Origin: Bacillus badius NBRC 15713
Lineage (GTDB): Bacteria; Bacillota; Bacilli; Bacillales; Domibacillaceae
Direction of reading: 5' to 3'
DNA: 64,000 nucleotides
NCBI RefSeq assembly: GCF_001591605.1
Contig: NZ_BCVF01000013.1
Location: 1 to 64,000, forward strand
The notes beneath the pieces were generated by a model, which had not been told where the DNA came from, ran no database searches, and was given only the letters and a program-made list of their open reading frames with translations. Made by a program: the position numbers and the translations under genes. Below, piece after piece: positions 35,595 through 45,447 of the stretch; within the stretch, counting starts at the first letter, position 1, and every line of letters starts with the position of its first letter.

Positions 35595-36195
35595 AAGGGG
35601 TTAATTGCCACTCTTCAATGACACGCAAGAGCTGTTCTTTCGTTTGTTCAATCGTTCCGTTATTATTAATCACCGCATCCGCTCTTTTTGCTTTTTCTGC
35701 CAGCGGAAGCTGGGAAGCGATGCGTGCTTTTGCTGCCTCCGTGCTTAAGCTGTTGCGGGCAATCAGCCTGGCCAGCTGGGTGGTCTCATCTGTATAAACA
35801 ACAATTACCTTTTCCACCATCCATGTCAGTTCACTTTCATATAGGAGCGGAATATCCATAATCACTGTTTGCTTGCCCGCTGCCATTGCCGCGTCTTTTT
35901 CCGCAAGCATAAACTGGCGTACAGCTGGATGAACAATGCTATTTAGCTTTTTCCGGTGCTCTTCGTTATGAAAAATAAGGTCTCCCAGGCGGCCGCGGTC
36001 AAGCGAGCCATCCGGCAGCAGCATCTCTTGTCCAAATGCTTCTGCAATTTGGGCAAGAGCGGGGCGCCCCGGCTCTACTACTGCCCGGGCTGCCACATCC
36101 GCGTCTACAATTGTATAGCCCATCTCCTGCAGCAAGCGGCTGACGGTGCTTTTCCCGCTTGCAATTCCCCCAGTTAATCCGATAATAACTGCCAC
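35593..36195 (-). CDS. coaE: Dephospho-CoA kinase
   Basis: A 200-residue P-loop kinase for the last step of coenzyme A synthesis, ATP-dependent 3'-phosphorylation of dephospho-CoA. Walker A is GLTGGIASGKST (about 6-17); DADVAAR and the lid region follow. GTG start with GGAGGGG upstream. It follows ytaF by 18 bases. Confidence 0.97.
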   Translation of the reverse strand: MAVIIGLTGGIASGKSTVSRLLQEMGYTIVDADVAARAVVEPGRPALAQIAEAFGQEMLLPDGSLDRGRLGDLIFHNEEHRKKLNSIVHPAVRQFMLAEKDAAMAAGKQTVIMDIPLLYESELTWMVEKVIVVYTDETTQLARLIARNSLSTEAAKARIASQLPLAEKAKRADAVINNNGTIEQTKEQLLRVIEEWQLTP

Positions 36196-36213
36196 TATTT
36201 CCCCTCCAAGCTG

Positions 36214-36846
36214 TTAGATTTTCAACGTTCCTAAAATAATTAATAAGATGCCAGGAAAAAAGGAAATGCGCTGCACCCATTGAACGCCAGCAAACTTTCG
36301 GCCGCAGGCCAACCCTCCTGTGACGAATAACAGATTCATTACTGCTACAGCGGTGGCAAGCCCAATTGCCGGATAGCCCAGCATAGCCGCTCCCAAACCT
36401 GCTCCAAAGGCATCGAGCGAAAGCGCAAAGCCCAAAAGCAGCGCTTCTAATCCATTAATGGTTCCCGATTGATCTAAATCAGCGGCTGTTGGCCGTTTAA
36501 AAATATGAATGACGACACCGAGCCGCTTTAACTCTAAATGGATGAGAGGCTTTTCCTCCGATTGCTCATGCTTATGCCCTTCTCGAAAAAATTGCCAAAG
36601 CACCCAAGCACCCAGCGCGATTAAAATCGTGCCGCCGAGCCGGTTAGCCGCCTGTTCACTGAACCATCGGCTCAGCCAGTGGCCCGCTCCCATGGCAATA
36701 AGAAGCGCAGTTGCCGAGCAAAGCGATAAAATAAGAGAAGACTTCATCGGCAGGTTCAGCTTTTTTAATCCGTAAGCAAGGCCCGCGCTGAAACTGTCTA
36801 AACTAACCGCCGCTGCCAGCATAAATAACGAAAGATACCCATCCAT
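36214..36846 (-). CDS. ytaF: Sporulation membrane protein YtaF (MntP-like)
   Basis: A 210-residue protein with six predicted helices in two related halves; each half carries the MntP-type Asp motif (AVSLDSFSAGLAYG about 12-25; ALSLDAFGAGLGAA about 130-143). MntP proteins export manganese; YtaF is the Bacillus sporulation-associated relative. GAGGAG precedes the ATG. Cotranscribed with coaE and probably mutM and polA. Confidence 0.93.
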   Translation of the reverse strand: MDGYLSLFMLAAAVSLDSFSAGLAYGLKKLNLPMKSSLILSLCSATALLIAMGAGHWLSRWFSEQAANRLGGTILIALGAWVLWQFFREGHKHEQSEEKPLIHLELKRLGVVIHIFKRPTAADLDQSGTINGLEALLLGFALSLDAFGAGLGAAMLGYPAIGLATAVAVMNLLFVTGGLACGRKFAGVQWVQRISFFPGILLIILGTLKI

Positions 36847-36912
36847 TACGCAGCTCCTCCCCTATCAAAACGTTACTGTAGTATATGGAAGGATGGATGG
36901 GAAGGTTCGGTT

Positions 36913-37749
36913 TTATCCGTGCGGCAACGGCTGGCAATTCGGGCAGATATGCGTGCCTCTGCCGGCCGTTCTTATTTTAACAATCAATTCACCGCAGCGT
37001 TTGCACGGTTCTCCTTTGCGGCTATAAACAAAGTGAGTTTCTTGAAAGGTTCCGGCTTGTCCTTGACTGTTTACATAGGAGCGCACTGTACTGCCGCCTT
37101 TATCAACAGCTTCCCGCAGCGTTGAAATAATTTCCTGGTGCAAAGCGGCTACCTCTTCTTCGTTAAGAGAATGGGCTTTTCGCTCAGGATGAATCTGTGC
37201 CCGAAAAAGCGCTTCATCGACATAAATATTGCCAAGCCCGACAAATACCTTCTGATCGAGCAGCACGGCTTTAATATTTCGTTCTGTTTTCTTTAACTTG
37301 CTTTTCACATAATCAAGCGAAAAGTCCTCCGAAAATGGTTCAGGACCAAGCTGTGATAATGGCAGAGAATCATATTCTTGCCCTTGCTGGAACAAATGCA
37401 TCGTCCCGAATTTGCGGACATCCCGGTAATGCAGAGCCGAACCATCCGTAAATGTAAATAAGACATGTGTATGAGGCTCTTCTTTCTCCCCCGGTTCATG
37501 AAGGCGGTATTTGCCCTCCATCCGCAAATGGGAAACAAGTGAATAATGATCAAGAATAAAAATCAGAAACTTGCCTCTGCGCAATACGTCATGAATCGTC
37601 TCACCGGCTAAAGCATCCGCAAATTGTTCAGCCTGCTCCGGTTTTTTGATTATATTTGGCCACCGGATTTCGACCTCCCGGATGGTTTTGCCGATCACAA
37701 GCTGCTTTAATGTGCGCCGGACTGTTTCTACTTCTGGCATTTCAGGCAA
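36913..37749 (-). CDS. mutM: Formamidopyrimidine-DNA glycosylase
   Basis: A 278-residue base-excision repair enzyme that removes 8-oxoguanine and Fapy lesions and nicks the AP site. It must begin MPE: the TTG at 37749 gives MPEMPEVETVRRTL with catalytic Pro2 and Glu3, and GGAGAGAG precedes it. The late zinc finger CKRC...CPNC is intact, with the beta-hairpin Arg in TAGRGTHIC. Follows polA in one operon. Confidence 0.98.
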   Translation of the reverse strand: MPEMPEVETVRRTLKQLVIGKTIREVEIRWPNIIKKPEQAEQFADALAGETIHDVLRRGKFLIFILDHYSLVSHLRMEGKYRLHEPGEKEEPHTHVLFTFTDGSALHYRDVRKFGTMHLFQQGQEYDSLPLSQLGPEPFSEDFSLDYVKSKLKKTERNIKAVLLDQKVFVGLGNIYVDEALFRAQIHPERKAHSLNEEEVAALHQEIISTLREAVDKGGSTVRSYVNSQGQAGTFQETHFVYSRKGEPCKRCGELIVKIRTAGRGTHICPNCQPLPHG

Positions 37750-37779
37750 ATAGCTCTCTCCTCTCTCTATCCTTTATTA

Positions 37780-40407
37780 TTATTTAGCATCGTACCAGGT
37801 CGGACCGTACGAATAATCAACTTTCAATGGCACTTTCAATTGAATGGCCTGTTCCATCACTTCCGGAACAAGCTGCTTCATCGTGTCAATTTCTTCTTTT
37901 GGCACTTCAAAAATCAATTCATCGTGCACTTGCAGCAGCAGCTTAGATTGGAGCTGCTCCTTCTCCAGCCTCTCCGCTACATCAATCATCGCCTTTTTAA
38001 TAATGTCTGCGGCACTTCCCTGAATTGGCGTATTCATGGCCGTCCGTTCCCCGAAACCCCGCAAATTAAAGTTGCGGCTTGTAATTTCTGGAATGTAGCG
38101 GCGGCGCTGCAGAAGTGTCGTCACAAACCCTTTTTCTTTTGCTTCACGGATAATAGAATCCATGTATTCTTTGACACCCGGATAGGTGTGCAGATAGCGG
38201 TCAATAAAGGTAGCGGCCTCTTTTCTCGTAATCCCTAGACTTTGAGACAATCCATAATCACTGATGCCATAGACAATGCCAAAGTTGACGGCTTTGGCCT
38301 GTCGCCGCATATGACTGTCGACTTCATCCTGTGACACATGGAAGACATCTGCGGCTGTTGCCGTGTGAATATCGAGATCGTGCAAGAAAGCGTCGATTAA
38401 TTTTTCGTCATCGGCAATATGAGCAAGCACCCGCAATTCAATTTGCGAATAGTCTGCAGCAAAGATCACCGAGTCTTGTGCTGACGGAATAAACGCCTGA
38501 CGGATCTTTCTCCCTTCTTCCAGCCGGATAGGGATATTTTGCAAATTCGGCTCAGTCGAGCTTAATCGGCCGGTTTGCGTCAGCGCCTGATTAAAGCGAG
38601 TATGAATCTTATGAGTATCAGCATCCACTACCTTGAGAAGGCCCTCTATATAGGTAGACTGCAGCTTGCCCAACTGGCGATAATGAAGAATGTGCTCAAC
38701 AATTTCATGTGACGGCGCAAGCTTCTCAAGCACATCCGCAGAGGTGGAGTAGCCTGTCTTGGTTTTCTTAATGGGAGGCAGACCCAATTTATCGAATAAA
38801 ATCGTTCCGAGCTGTTTCGGCGAATTGATATTAAACTCTGTACCGGCAAGTGCATAAATGGTCTGTTCAATAGCCGTCAGCTTGCCCTTCAACTCTTCTC
38901 CCATCTCCTTCAAGCGGCCGACATCCACCTGGACCCCTTCTGATTCCATATCTGCCAGAATGAAGGCAAGCGGGAGTTCCAATTCGTAAAATAAATCAAG
39001 CTGATGATTGGCTTCCAGTTCCTCTAAACAAACAGCCTTTAACAGGTCAATCGCTGCTGCTTTTGAAGCAATGTGCTCGGCATACTCCGGCTCTTCCGGC
39101 AGTTTGCGCTTAGCGCCTTTCCCGTAAACCGCTTCGTCTGATTGAACAGAAGAAACTCCATGGAGCTTTGCCACGGCAGCGAAATCCTCTGGTGATTCAG
39201 ACGGATTGAGCAAATAAGAAGCAAGCCAGACATCAAAGTCAATTCCCTTCAACTCGATCCCATGCCGTCTTAAACCGATCATTGTACGCTTCGCATCATA
39301 CACTGATTTTTTCTTTGATTCATCTTCTGCCCACTTTTTAAAAGCAGGTGACGCCAAGGCTGCTTCAGCCGGCACAAAGTACGTTCCTTTTTGCCCGCTG
39401 ATTCCAAAGCCGGCTACTTCGGCATGATGATAGTTTTCAGTAATCATTTCTAAATAGAGAGATGCTTCTTCGCCAAGCATATCGGCGGTCACCTCTGATG
39501 CTTGGGTGTAATTCACCTGCTGATGAGGAGCTGGTTCTTGTGCCGGGCGATCAAGCTTTTCAAGCAGCGAGTTAAAGCCAAGCTCCTTAAACAGCTCATA
39601 CACTCTTTCATCATCCGGCTCATTGTATTCTAGACTGGTTAGTGAAAAGTCAAGAGGCACTTCACGCAAAATAGTAGCAAGCTCCTTGCTCATCACAGCA
39701 AGCTGTTCATGCTCACGGAGCTTTTCCTGCAGTTTCTTGCCGCTGACTTCATCGATGGAGGAAAGCAGCTTTTCCACAGATCCAAATTGCTTTAACAGTT
39801 TGATGGCCGTTTTTTCACCGACTCCGGGAATTCCCGGAATATTGTCGGAAGAATCGCCCATCAGCCCTTTCATGTCAATAATTTGCTCAGGCGTGAGACC
39901 ATACTTTTCTTCCACGTGCGCTGGTGTATATTCTTCAATATCGGTAATGCCCTTTCTGGTGATACACACCGTTGTAGCCTCAGAAGCAAGCTGGGTTAAA
40001 TCTTTATCTCCGGAATAGATCTTTATGTCAAAGTCTTCCTGTTCAGCTTTCAGAGATAGCGTGCCGATAATATCATCAGCTTCATAATTTTCCAGTTCAT
40101 AGTGGGCAATGCCGTATGCTTTCAACAATTCCCGAATGTAAGGAAACTGCTCAGACAGCTCAGGCGGCGTTTTTTGACGGCCGCCTTTATAATCGCTGTA
40201 TGTCTCATGCCTGAAAGTTGTTTTTCCGGCATCGAAAGCCACGAGAAGATGGGTCGGCTGTTCTTCCTTCAGCACCTTTAAGAGCATCATGGCAAAGCCG
40301 TAGACGGCGTTCGTATGTACACCTTTATTATTATTGAGCAGCGGCAGCGCAAAAAACGCCCGATAAGCAATGCTGTTTCCGTCAATTAATACGATTTTTT
40401 TCTTCAA
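37780..40407 (-). CDS. polA: DNA polymerase I
   Basis: An 875-residue repair and Okazaki-fragment polymerase. It has the N-terminal 5'-3' nuclease (about 1-290; GLMGDSSDNIPGVGEK-like helix-hairpin-helix), a degenerate 3'-5' exonuclease domain (about 300-470) and the polymerase with motif A DYSQIELRVLAH, motif B KAVNFGIVYGISDYG and motif C LQVHDELIFE. The proofreading acidic residues are not evident, as in other Bacillus PolA. The TTG at 40407 gives MKKKIVLIDGNS, like MKNKLVLIDGNS in Geobacillus, and AAGG lies 8 bases before it; the GTG at 40416 is less well placed. The start lies within phoR. Confidence 0.96.
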   Translation of the reverse strand: MKKKIVLIDGNSIAYRAFFALPLLNNNKGVHTNAVYGFAMMLLKVLKEEQPTHLLVAFDAGKTTFRHETYSDYKGGRQKTPPELSEQFPYIRELLKAYGIAHYELENYEADDIIGTLSLKAEQEDFDIKIYSGDKDLTQLASEATTVCITRKGITDIEEYTPAHVEEKYGLTPEQIIDMKGLMGDSSDNIPGIPGVGEKTAIKLLKQFGSVEKLLSSIDEVSGKKLQEKLREHEQLAVMSKELATILREVPLDFSLTSLEYNEPDDERVYELFKELGFNSLLEKLDRPAQEPAPHQQVNYTQASEVTADMLGEEASLYLEMITENYHHAEVAGFGISGQKGTYFVPAEAALASPAFKKWAEDESKKKSVYDAKRTMIGLRRHGIELKGIDFDVWLASYLLNPSESPEDFAAVAKLHGVSSVQSDEAVYGKGAKRKLPEEPEYAEHIASKAAAIDLLKAVCLEELEANHQLDLFYELELPLAFILADMESEGVQVDVGRLKEMGEELKGKLTAIEQTIYALAGTEFNINSPKQLGTILFDKLGLPPIKKTKTGYSTSADVLEKLAPSHEIVEHILHYRQLGKLQSTYIEGLLKVVDADTHKIHTRFNQALTQTGRLSSTEPNLQNIPIRLEEGRKIRQAFIPSAQDSVIFAADYSQIELRVLAHIADDEKLIDAFLHDLDIHTATAADVFHVSQDEVDSHMRRQAKAVNFGIVYGISDYGLSQSLGITRKEAATFIDRYLHTYPGVKEYMDSIIREAKEKGFVTTLLQRRRYIPEITSRNFNLRGFGERTAMNTPIQGSAADIIKKAMIDVAERLEKEQLQSKLLLQVHDELIFEVPKEEIDTMKQLVPEVMEQAIQLKVPLKVDYSYGPTWYDAK

Positions 40408-42181
40408 AGCGGTCACCTTCCTTTTGCTTTTTTAAAGAGACAGTAAACGTAGTCCCTTCATTTGCTTTACTTTTCACAAAAATCTCTCCGTCATGCGCTT
40501 CAATAATATGCTTGACGATCGCTAGGCCCAGGCCGGTTCCTCCCGAATTGCGGCTTCTCGCTTTATCTACCCGGTAAAAGCGTTCAAAAATCCGCGGCAG
40601 CTCATCCGGGCTTATGCCAATGCCGTTGTCCTCTACCTCCACAATGACCCGCTCTCCTGTTTCGAACGCCCGGACTTCTATCCGGCCGCCTTCCTGTGTA
40701 TATAAAATGGCATTCGTCAGCAAGTTGAAGAATACTTGCTTTAGCCTGCTGGCATCTCCTGTAATTTTTAAATTTTTCTCCAGTTGAAGCGAAAGCTCAA
40801 GCTGCTTGTCTTCAAAGCGATTTTGCAAGGAAGGGATCACTTCTTGAATCACTTCATCTACAGCTAAGGAAGTGATAGTGAGAGAGATTCCTTTTTGTTC
40901 GATTTTAGACAGCTCCAGCAAATCCATCACAAGCGACTCCATCCGTTCACTCTCTTTTAAAATAATATTTAAAAACATCGTCAGCGCTTCTTTATCTTCA
41001 AGTGCTCCATCTAACAATGTTTCCGTAAAACCTTTAATAGAAGTGATCGGCGTTTTCAGCTCATGGGACACATTTGCGACGAAATCTTTGCGCATTTGTT
41101 CAAGTTTTTTCAAATTGGTAATATCATGAAAAACAATCAATATGCCTTTCCATTCGGCATTTGTACCAATGATTGGCGCCCCGGATATTTCAAAATGCTT
41201 TCTCTCGATGCCGAGCGGCAACAGCAGCTGCTTACGGACATTTTGCTCGGTCATGAATACTTCCTCAATGATGTCGAGTACTTCCGGATGAGGAATGGCT
41301 TCATGATAGCGCTTTTTGATCAACCGTTTATTTTCTAAGCGGAAATAACTTTTAAATGACCGGTTTACCATAATGATAAAGCCGCGGTCATCTATTAACA
41401 GCAAGCCGCTTTCTATGTTCTCGATTAATGTGGACAGCCGGTTTTGATGGACCTCCTGTGCCTGCATCATTTCCTGCAGGTTGCGAGCAAGGATATTGAT
41501 CGAAGTGTTGAGCATTCCAACTTCATCTGGCGGGATTTCATGCGTCCGCGCCCGGTAATTGCCTTTCGCCAGTTCAATCGCCACTTTGGTAGCTGACTCA
41601 ATCGGCTTCGTATACCGATTTGTAATTTTTGTCCCAAATAAGGACAGCAAGACGAGCGAGGCGCCAAGAGAAAATAATAAAATGATCCAAATCTGCCGAT
41701 AGATTTGATCAAGATCTTTCACTTTTGTATTTAGCACGACCATTCCATCCGCTTGCCCTGACTGGTTGGTCAGCATTCGCCAATGATAATGTTCTCCAAA
41801 TTTACTGGCGAGAGATTCCTGGTAAGCAGTCGATGGATCGGTATCGGCAAGTCGCTTGACAATCTTTTGATGGTCAGAAGCGGGTGTGCCGTGATTCGTC
41901 GCCCCGCTGTCAAAGATTAAGCGGCCGGAAGCATCAGCAAGAGAAATGCGCACCTTTAATTCGTCGCTCCAGCTTTTGATGATCTCTGTATCAAAGGAGC
42001 GGACACCGCCCTCCCGCCGGATTTCTCCTGCCAGTATTTCTGTCTCTTTTTCCAGGCGTTCATTAAATGTAGATAAATAATAGCCCTTGAACATTTGTCC
42101 GAGCATAATTCCCAGCGCTGCAAGGACGAGAATAATGAGAGAGAGCAGAGCCAAGACGAGCCGGGTGCGAAACTTAATCAT
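40382..42181 (-). CDS. phoR: Phosphate-sensing histidine kinase PhoR
   Basis: A 599-residue membrane kinase that senses phosphate limitation through wall teichoic acid intermediates in Bacillus and phosphorylates PhoP. Order: membrane helix (about 8-28), extracytoplasmic sensor (about 30-160), second helix (about 165-185), HAMP, PAS (about 245-350), HisKA with the phosphoacceptor in SHELKTPITSIKGF (about 375) and HATPase with NAILYTQEGG, DNGIGISPDE and GGTGLGLAIVKH. Its ATG overlaps the phoP stop by 4 bases and its end overlaps the polA start. Confidence 0.97.
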   Translation of the reverse strand: MIKFRTRLVLALLSLIILVLAALGIMLGQMFKGYYLSTFNERLEKETEILAGEIRREGGVRSFDTEIIKSWSDELKVRISLADASGRLIFDSGATNHGTPASDHQKIVKRLADTDPSTAYQESLASKFGEHYHWRMLTNQSGQADGMVVLNTKVKDLDQIYRQIWIILLFSLGASLVLLSLFGTKITNRYTKPIESATKVAIELAKGNYRARTHEIPPDEVGMLNTSINILARNLQEMMQAQEVHQNRLSTLIENIESGLLLIDDRGFIIMVNRSFKSYFRLENKRLIKKRYHEAIPHPEVLDIIEEVFMTEQNVRKQLLLPLGIERKHFEISGAPIIGTNAEWKGILIVFHDITNLKKLEQMRKDFVANVSHELKTPITSIKGFTETLLDGALEDKEALTMFLNIILKESERMESLVMDLLELSKIEQKGISLTITSLAVDEVIQEVIPSLQNRFEDKQLELSLQLEKNLKITGDASRLKQVFFNLLTNAILYTQEGGRIEVRAFETGERVIVEVEDNGIGISPDELPRIFERFYRVDKARSRNSGGTGLGLAIVKHIIEAHDGEIFVKSKANEGTTFTVSLKKQKEGDRFEEKNRIN

Positions 42182-42891
42182 GTAGCTTTAGGCTCCTCTA
42201 GTTTATAGCCTAATCCGCGGATCGTTTTTATGTACTCTGGTTTCCTTGTGTTATGTTCAATTTTTTCACGCAAATGGCTAATATGTACGTCAACAATTCG
42301 TGTGTCTCCGGCAAAGTCGTATTTCCATACAGCGCTTAGCAGCTGATCCCGCGTTAATACACGCCCCTTGTTTTCCATTAAATAGAGAAGCAATTCGAAT
42401 TCCTTCGGCGTCAACTCGAGAAGGCTGCCCCGAAAATAAGCTTCATATTTTTCAGGATAAATTTCAATATCTGCCACAGTAAGCCCTTGCTCTTGTCCGC
42501 TATCCTCTTCCAGCTTTGGCATATGAGTCAAACGGCGCAAAATCGCCTTCACCCTTGCCAGCAGCTCTCTTGGGCTGAATGGCTTGGTCATATAATCGTC
42601 CGCCCCTAGCTCCAGGCCAAGCACTTTGTCAAATTCTTCATCCTTTGCTGTAAGCATTAAAATAGGGGTGGGTATTTTGCGCTGGCGCAGTTCCTTGCAT
42701 ACCTCCATGCCATCCATCCGCGGAAGCATCCAATCTAAAATGAGCAAGTCCGGAAATTCCTCCAGGGTTTTTTTCAGCGCTTCTTCTCCGTCAGCTGCCG
42801 TAATGACTTCATAGCCAGCCTGTTCTAAATTATATTTAATCAGTGTTGCAATTGATGGTTCATCATCTACGACTAAGACTTTTTTATTCAT
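42178..42891 (-). CDS. phoP: Phosphate response regulator PhoP
   Basis: A 237-residue OmpR-type response regulator. The receiver starts MNKKVLVVDDEPSIATLI with the phosphoacceptor Asp in LLILDWMLPRMDG (about 53), Lys in LTAKDEEFDK..DDYMTKPF (about 102) and a winged helix at the C-terminus (RIVDVHISHLREKI). GGAGG precedes the ATG at 42891; the longer frame to 42930 overlaps this site. Lies downstream of mdh, as in B. subtilis. Confidence 0.97.
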   Translation of the reverse strand: MNKKVLVVDDEPSIATLIKYNLEQAGYEVITAADGEEALKKTLEEFPDLLILDWMLPRMDGMEVCKELRQRKIPTPILMLTAKDEEFDKVLGLELGADDYMTKPFSPRELLARVKAILRRLTHMPKLEEDSGQEQGLTVADIEIYPEKYEAYFRGSLLELTPKEFELLLYLMENKGRVLTRDQLLSAVWKYDFAGDTRIVDVHISHLREKIEHNTRKPEYIKTIRGLGYKLEEPKAT

Positions 42892-43005
42892 TTTGCCCTC
42901 CCAGGAAAGTAATGACCGTTCTTCCCTCATTATACCTTAACCTTCTCCTGTTGAAAAAGGAAGAAACGAGCTTAGACGGCGGATTTCCCCTCCTGCCGCA
43001 AATCA

Positions 43006-43038
43006 AAAAAACCGCCAGTTCAACTGGCGGTTTTTGGC
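43006..43038 (-). terminator. Terminator of mdh
   Basis: AAAAAACCGCCAGTT pairs with AACTGGCGGTTTTT around two bases or a slightly larger loop; it ends the citric-acid-cycle gene block before phoP. Confidence 0.9.
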
Positions 43039-43049
43039 ATACCTATTCA

Positions 43050-43988
43050 TTAAGAGAGAACACTCATTACGCTTCGTACGGAATCAACCGACTTTTGCAA
43101 AGCGGCTTTCTCATCTTCCGTTAATTCCAGCTCGATGACTTTTTCGATGCCGCCTTTACCAAGAATCGTTGGTACGCCCAGGTAAAGTCCTTCATGGCCA
43201 TATTCGCCTTCAAGATAAGCGATAGCAGGCAGAATGCGACGCTGATCTTTCAAGATCGCTTCTGCCATCTCTACAAGAGAAGCGGCAGGCGCATAATATG
43301 CAGACCCATTGCCGAGAAGGGAAACAATCTCGCCGCCGCCTTTGCGCGTCCGTTCAACAATAGCATCAAGACGGTCTTGCGGGATGAGTGTTTCCAGCGG
43401 GATGCCGCCTGCATAAGAATAGCGCACAAGCGGAACCATATCGTCGCCATGACCGCCAAGAACGAAGCCTGTAATATCTTTCACAGACAGGTTCAATTCT
43501 TGCGCCACAAATGTGCGGAATCGTGCAGTATCAAGCACACCTGATTGGCCAATTACACGGTTTTTCGGGAAACCCGATTCTTTAAACACAGTATATGTCA
43601 TCGCATCCGCAGGATTTGTTAACACGATGATGTGACAATTTGGAGAGCTCTTTACGATTTCAGCAGTCACAGCCTTCATTACCTTTTGGTTGGTTTGCAC
43701 TAAATCGTCACGGCTCATTCCTGGTTTGCGCGCTACACCGGCTGTAATGATGACAAGGTCAGAGTCCTTTGTATCTTCGTAGCTCGATGTACCAATAATA
43801 TTTGTATCAAACCCTTGTACAGGGCTTGCTTCAAGCATATCAAGCGCTTTTCCCTTCGTTGGCCCTTCCGCTTGCGGAATATCGACTAGAACTACATCTC
43901 CCAACTCTTTTTGTGCAAGCAAGAATGCTGTAGTGGCTCCTGTGAAACCGGCTCCGATGACAGAAATCTTTTTACGTTTTAAAGACAT
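43050..43988 (-). CDS. mdh: Malate dehydrogenase
   Basis: A 312-residue NAD-dependent, lactate-dehydrogenase-like malate dehydrogenase interconverting malate and oxaloacetate in the TCA cycle. NAD loop [11 protein letters not shown] (about 11-21), substrate Arg in [13 protein letters not shown], and catalytic His in [13 protein letters not shown]. Follows icd by 83 bases; together with citZ it forms the usual cluster. Confidence 0.98.
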   Translation of the reverse strand: MSLKRKKISVIGAGFTGATTAFLLAQKELGDVVLVDIPQAEGPTKGKALDMLEASPVQGFDTNIIGTSSYEDTKDSDLVIITAGVARKPGMSRDDLVQTNQKVMKAVTAEIVKSSPNCHIIVLTNPADAMTYTVFKESGFPKNRVIGQSGVLDTARFRTFVAQELNLSVKDITGFVLGGHGDDMVPLVRYSYAGGIPLETLIPQDRLDAIVERTRKGGGEIVSLLGNGSAYYAPAASLVEMAEAILKDQRRILPAIAYLEGEYGHEGLYLGVPTILGKGGIEKVIELELTEDEKAALQKSVDSVRSVMSVLS

Positions 43989-44071
43989 GAGAAAGTTCCC
44001 CCCTTAAAGTTAGGTAGAGTATACACTTCATGTAGCATCGCCCTTTTTTTCAAGGACGATAAAGCTGCCTA

Positions 44072-45340
44072 TTAAAGGTTTTTAATTAATTCATCAGCAA
44101 ACTCAGAAGTTTTCACTTCAGTTGCACCTTCCATTAAACGGGCAAAGTCGTAAGTAACAACTTTAGATGCAATTGTTTTTTCTACAGATGCAGTAATCAT
44201 GTTGGCTGCTTCATTCCATCCTAAGTGCTCAAGCAGCAATACGCCTGAAAGCAGAACAGAAGATGGATTTACCTTGTCAAGACCGGCATATTTCGGAGCT
44301 GTGCCATGTGTGGCTTCAAAAATAGCATGTCCTGTTTCATAGTTGATGTTAGCTCCCGGAGCAATTCCGATTCCGCCAACCTGTGCAGCAAGTGCGTCAG
44401 AAATATAGTCTCCGTTCAAGTTCATTGTTGCTACGACATCAAACTCTTTCGGACGAGTCAAAATTTGCTGAAGGAAAATATCTGCAATCGCATCTTTAAT
44501 GATGATTTTGCCGGCTGCTTCTGCATCAGCTTGTGCTTTATTAGCTGCTTCTGTGCCTTGCTCTTCTTTTATTTTGTCATATTGAGCCCAAGTAAATACT
44601 TTATCGCCGAATTCTTTTTCAGCTAGCTCGTAGCCCCAGTTTTTAAACGCGCCTTCTGTGAACTTCATAATGTTACCTTTATGTACTAAAGTAACAGATT
44701 TGCGTCCTTCTTTAATCGCATAGTTGATAGCTGAACGAACTAAGCGAGTTGTTCCTTCTTTAGAAATTGGCTTAATGCCGATACCTGAAGTTTCAGGGAA
44801 GCGGATTTTATTAACGCCCATTTCATTTTTCAGGAATTCGATGACTTTCTTCACTTCATCGGAGCCCTCTTTGTATTCGATGCCTGCATAAATGTCCTCT
44901 GTATTCTCACGGAAGATCACCATGTCTGTGTCTTCAGGACGTTTGATTGGAGAAGGTACTCCGTCAAAATAACGCACAGGGCGCAAGCAAACGAATAAAT
45001 CCAATTCCTGGCGAAGCGCCACATTCAATGAACGGAAACCGCCGCCAATTGGTGTTGTTAATGGACCTTTAATCGCGATTAAATACTCGCGAATAAGCTC
45101 TAATGTTTCTTCAGGAAGCCATTCGCCTGTTTTGTTGAATGCCTTTTCTCCTGCGTATACTTCTTTCCACTCAATTTTCTTTTCGCCATTGTATGCTTTC
45201 TCAACAGCTGCATCAAGCACGCGGGAAGCTGCTGCCCAAATGTCCGGGCCAATTCCATCTCCCTCGATAAACGGGATGACTGGATGGTTTGGTACATTTA
45301 ATACTCCGTTTGATACAGTAATTTTTTCGCCTTGTGTCAT
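44072..45340 (-). CDS. icd: Isocitrate dehydrogenase [NADP]
   Basis: A 422-residue NADP-dependent enzyme that decarboxylates isocitrate to 2-oxoglutarate. Substrate Ser/Arg cluster [15 protein letters not shown] (the Ser is the E. coli kinase site) and [17 protein letters not shown] metal site are intact. The ATG at 45340 gives [12 protein letters not shown], almost the B. subtilis N-terminus, with GGAGG 8 bases upstream. Follows citZ. Confidence 0.98.
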   Translation of the reverse strand: MTQGEKITVSNGVLNVPNHPVIPFIEGDGIGPDIWAAASRVLDAAVEKAYNGEKKIEWKEVYAGEKAFNKTGEWLPEETLELIREYLIAIKGPLTTPIGGGFRSLNVALRQELDLFVCLRPVRYFDGVPSPIKRPEDTDMVIFRENTEDIYAGIEYKEGSDEVKKVIEFLKNEMGVNKIRFPETSGIGIKPISKEGTTRLVRSAINYAIKEGRKSVTLVHKGNIMKFTEGAFKNWGYELAEKEFGDKVFTWAQYDKIKEEQGTEAANKAQADAEAAGKIIIKDAIADIFLQQILTRPKEFDVVATMNLNGDYISDALAAQVGGIGIAPGANINYETGHAIFEATHGTAPKYAGLDKVNPSSVLLSGVLLLEHLGWNEAANMITASVEKTIASKVVTYDFARLMEGATEVKTSEFADELIKNL

Positions 45341-45364
45341 GAAAAATACCTCCAATTCCATAAT

Positions 45365-45397
45365 CAAAGGTTAGAGGCCTGCGCCGTCTAACCTTTG
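45365..45397 (-). other. Intercistronic hairpin between citZ and icd
   Basis: CAAAGGTTAGA (45365-45375) pairs perfectly with TCTAACCTTTG (45387-45397) around an 11-base loop. The minus-strand end continues GATTATGG, not a T-run, so it is not a good terminator. It may set the ratio or stability of citZ and icd messages. Confidence 0.6.
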
Positions 45398-45447
45398 TTA
45401 CTCAATTTATATTACACCAATTTTTTTGGCTTTTGTAAATATTAGAA

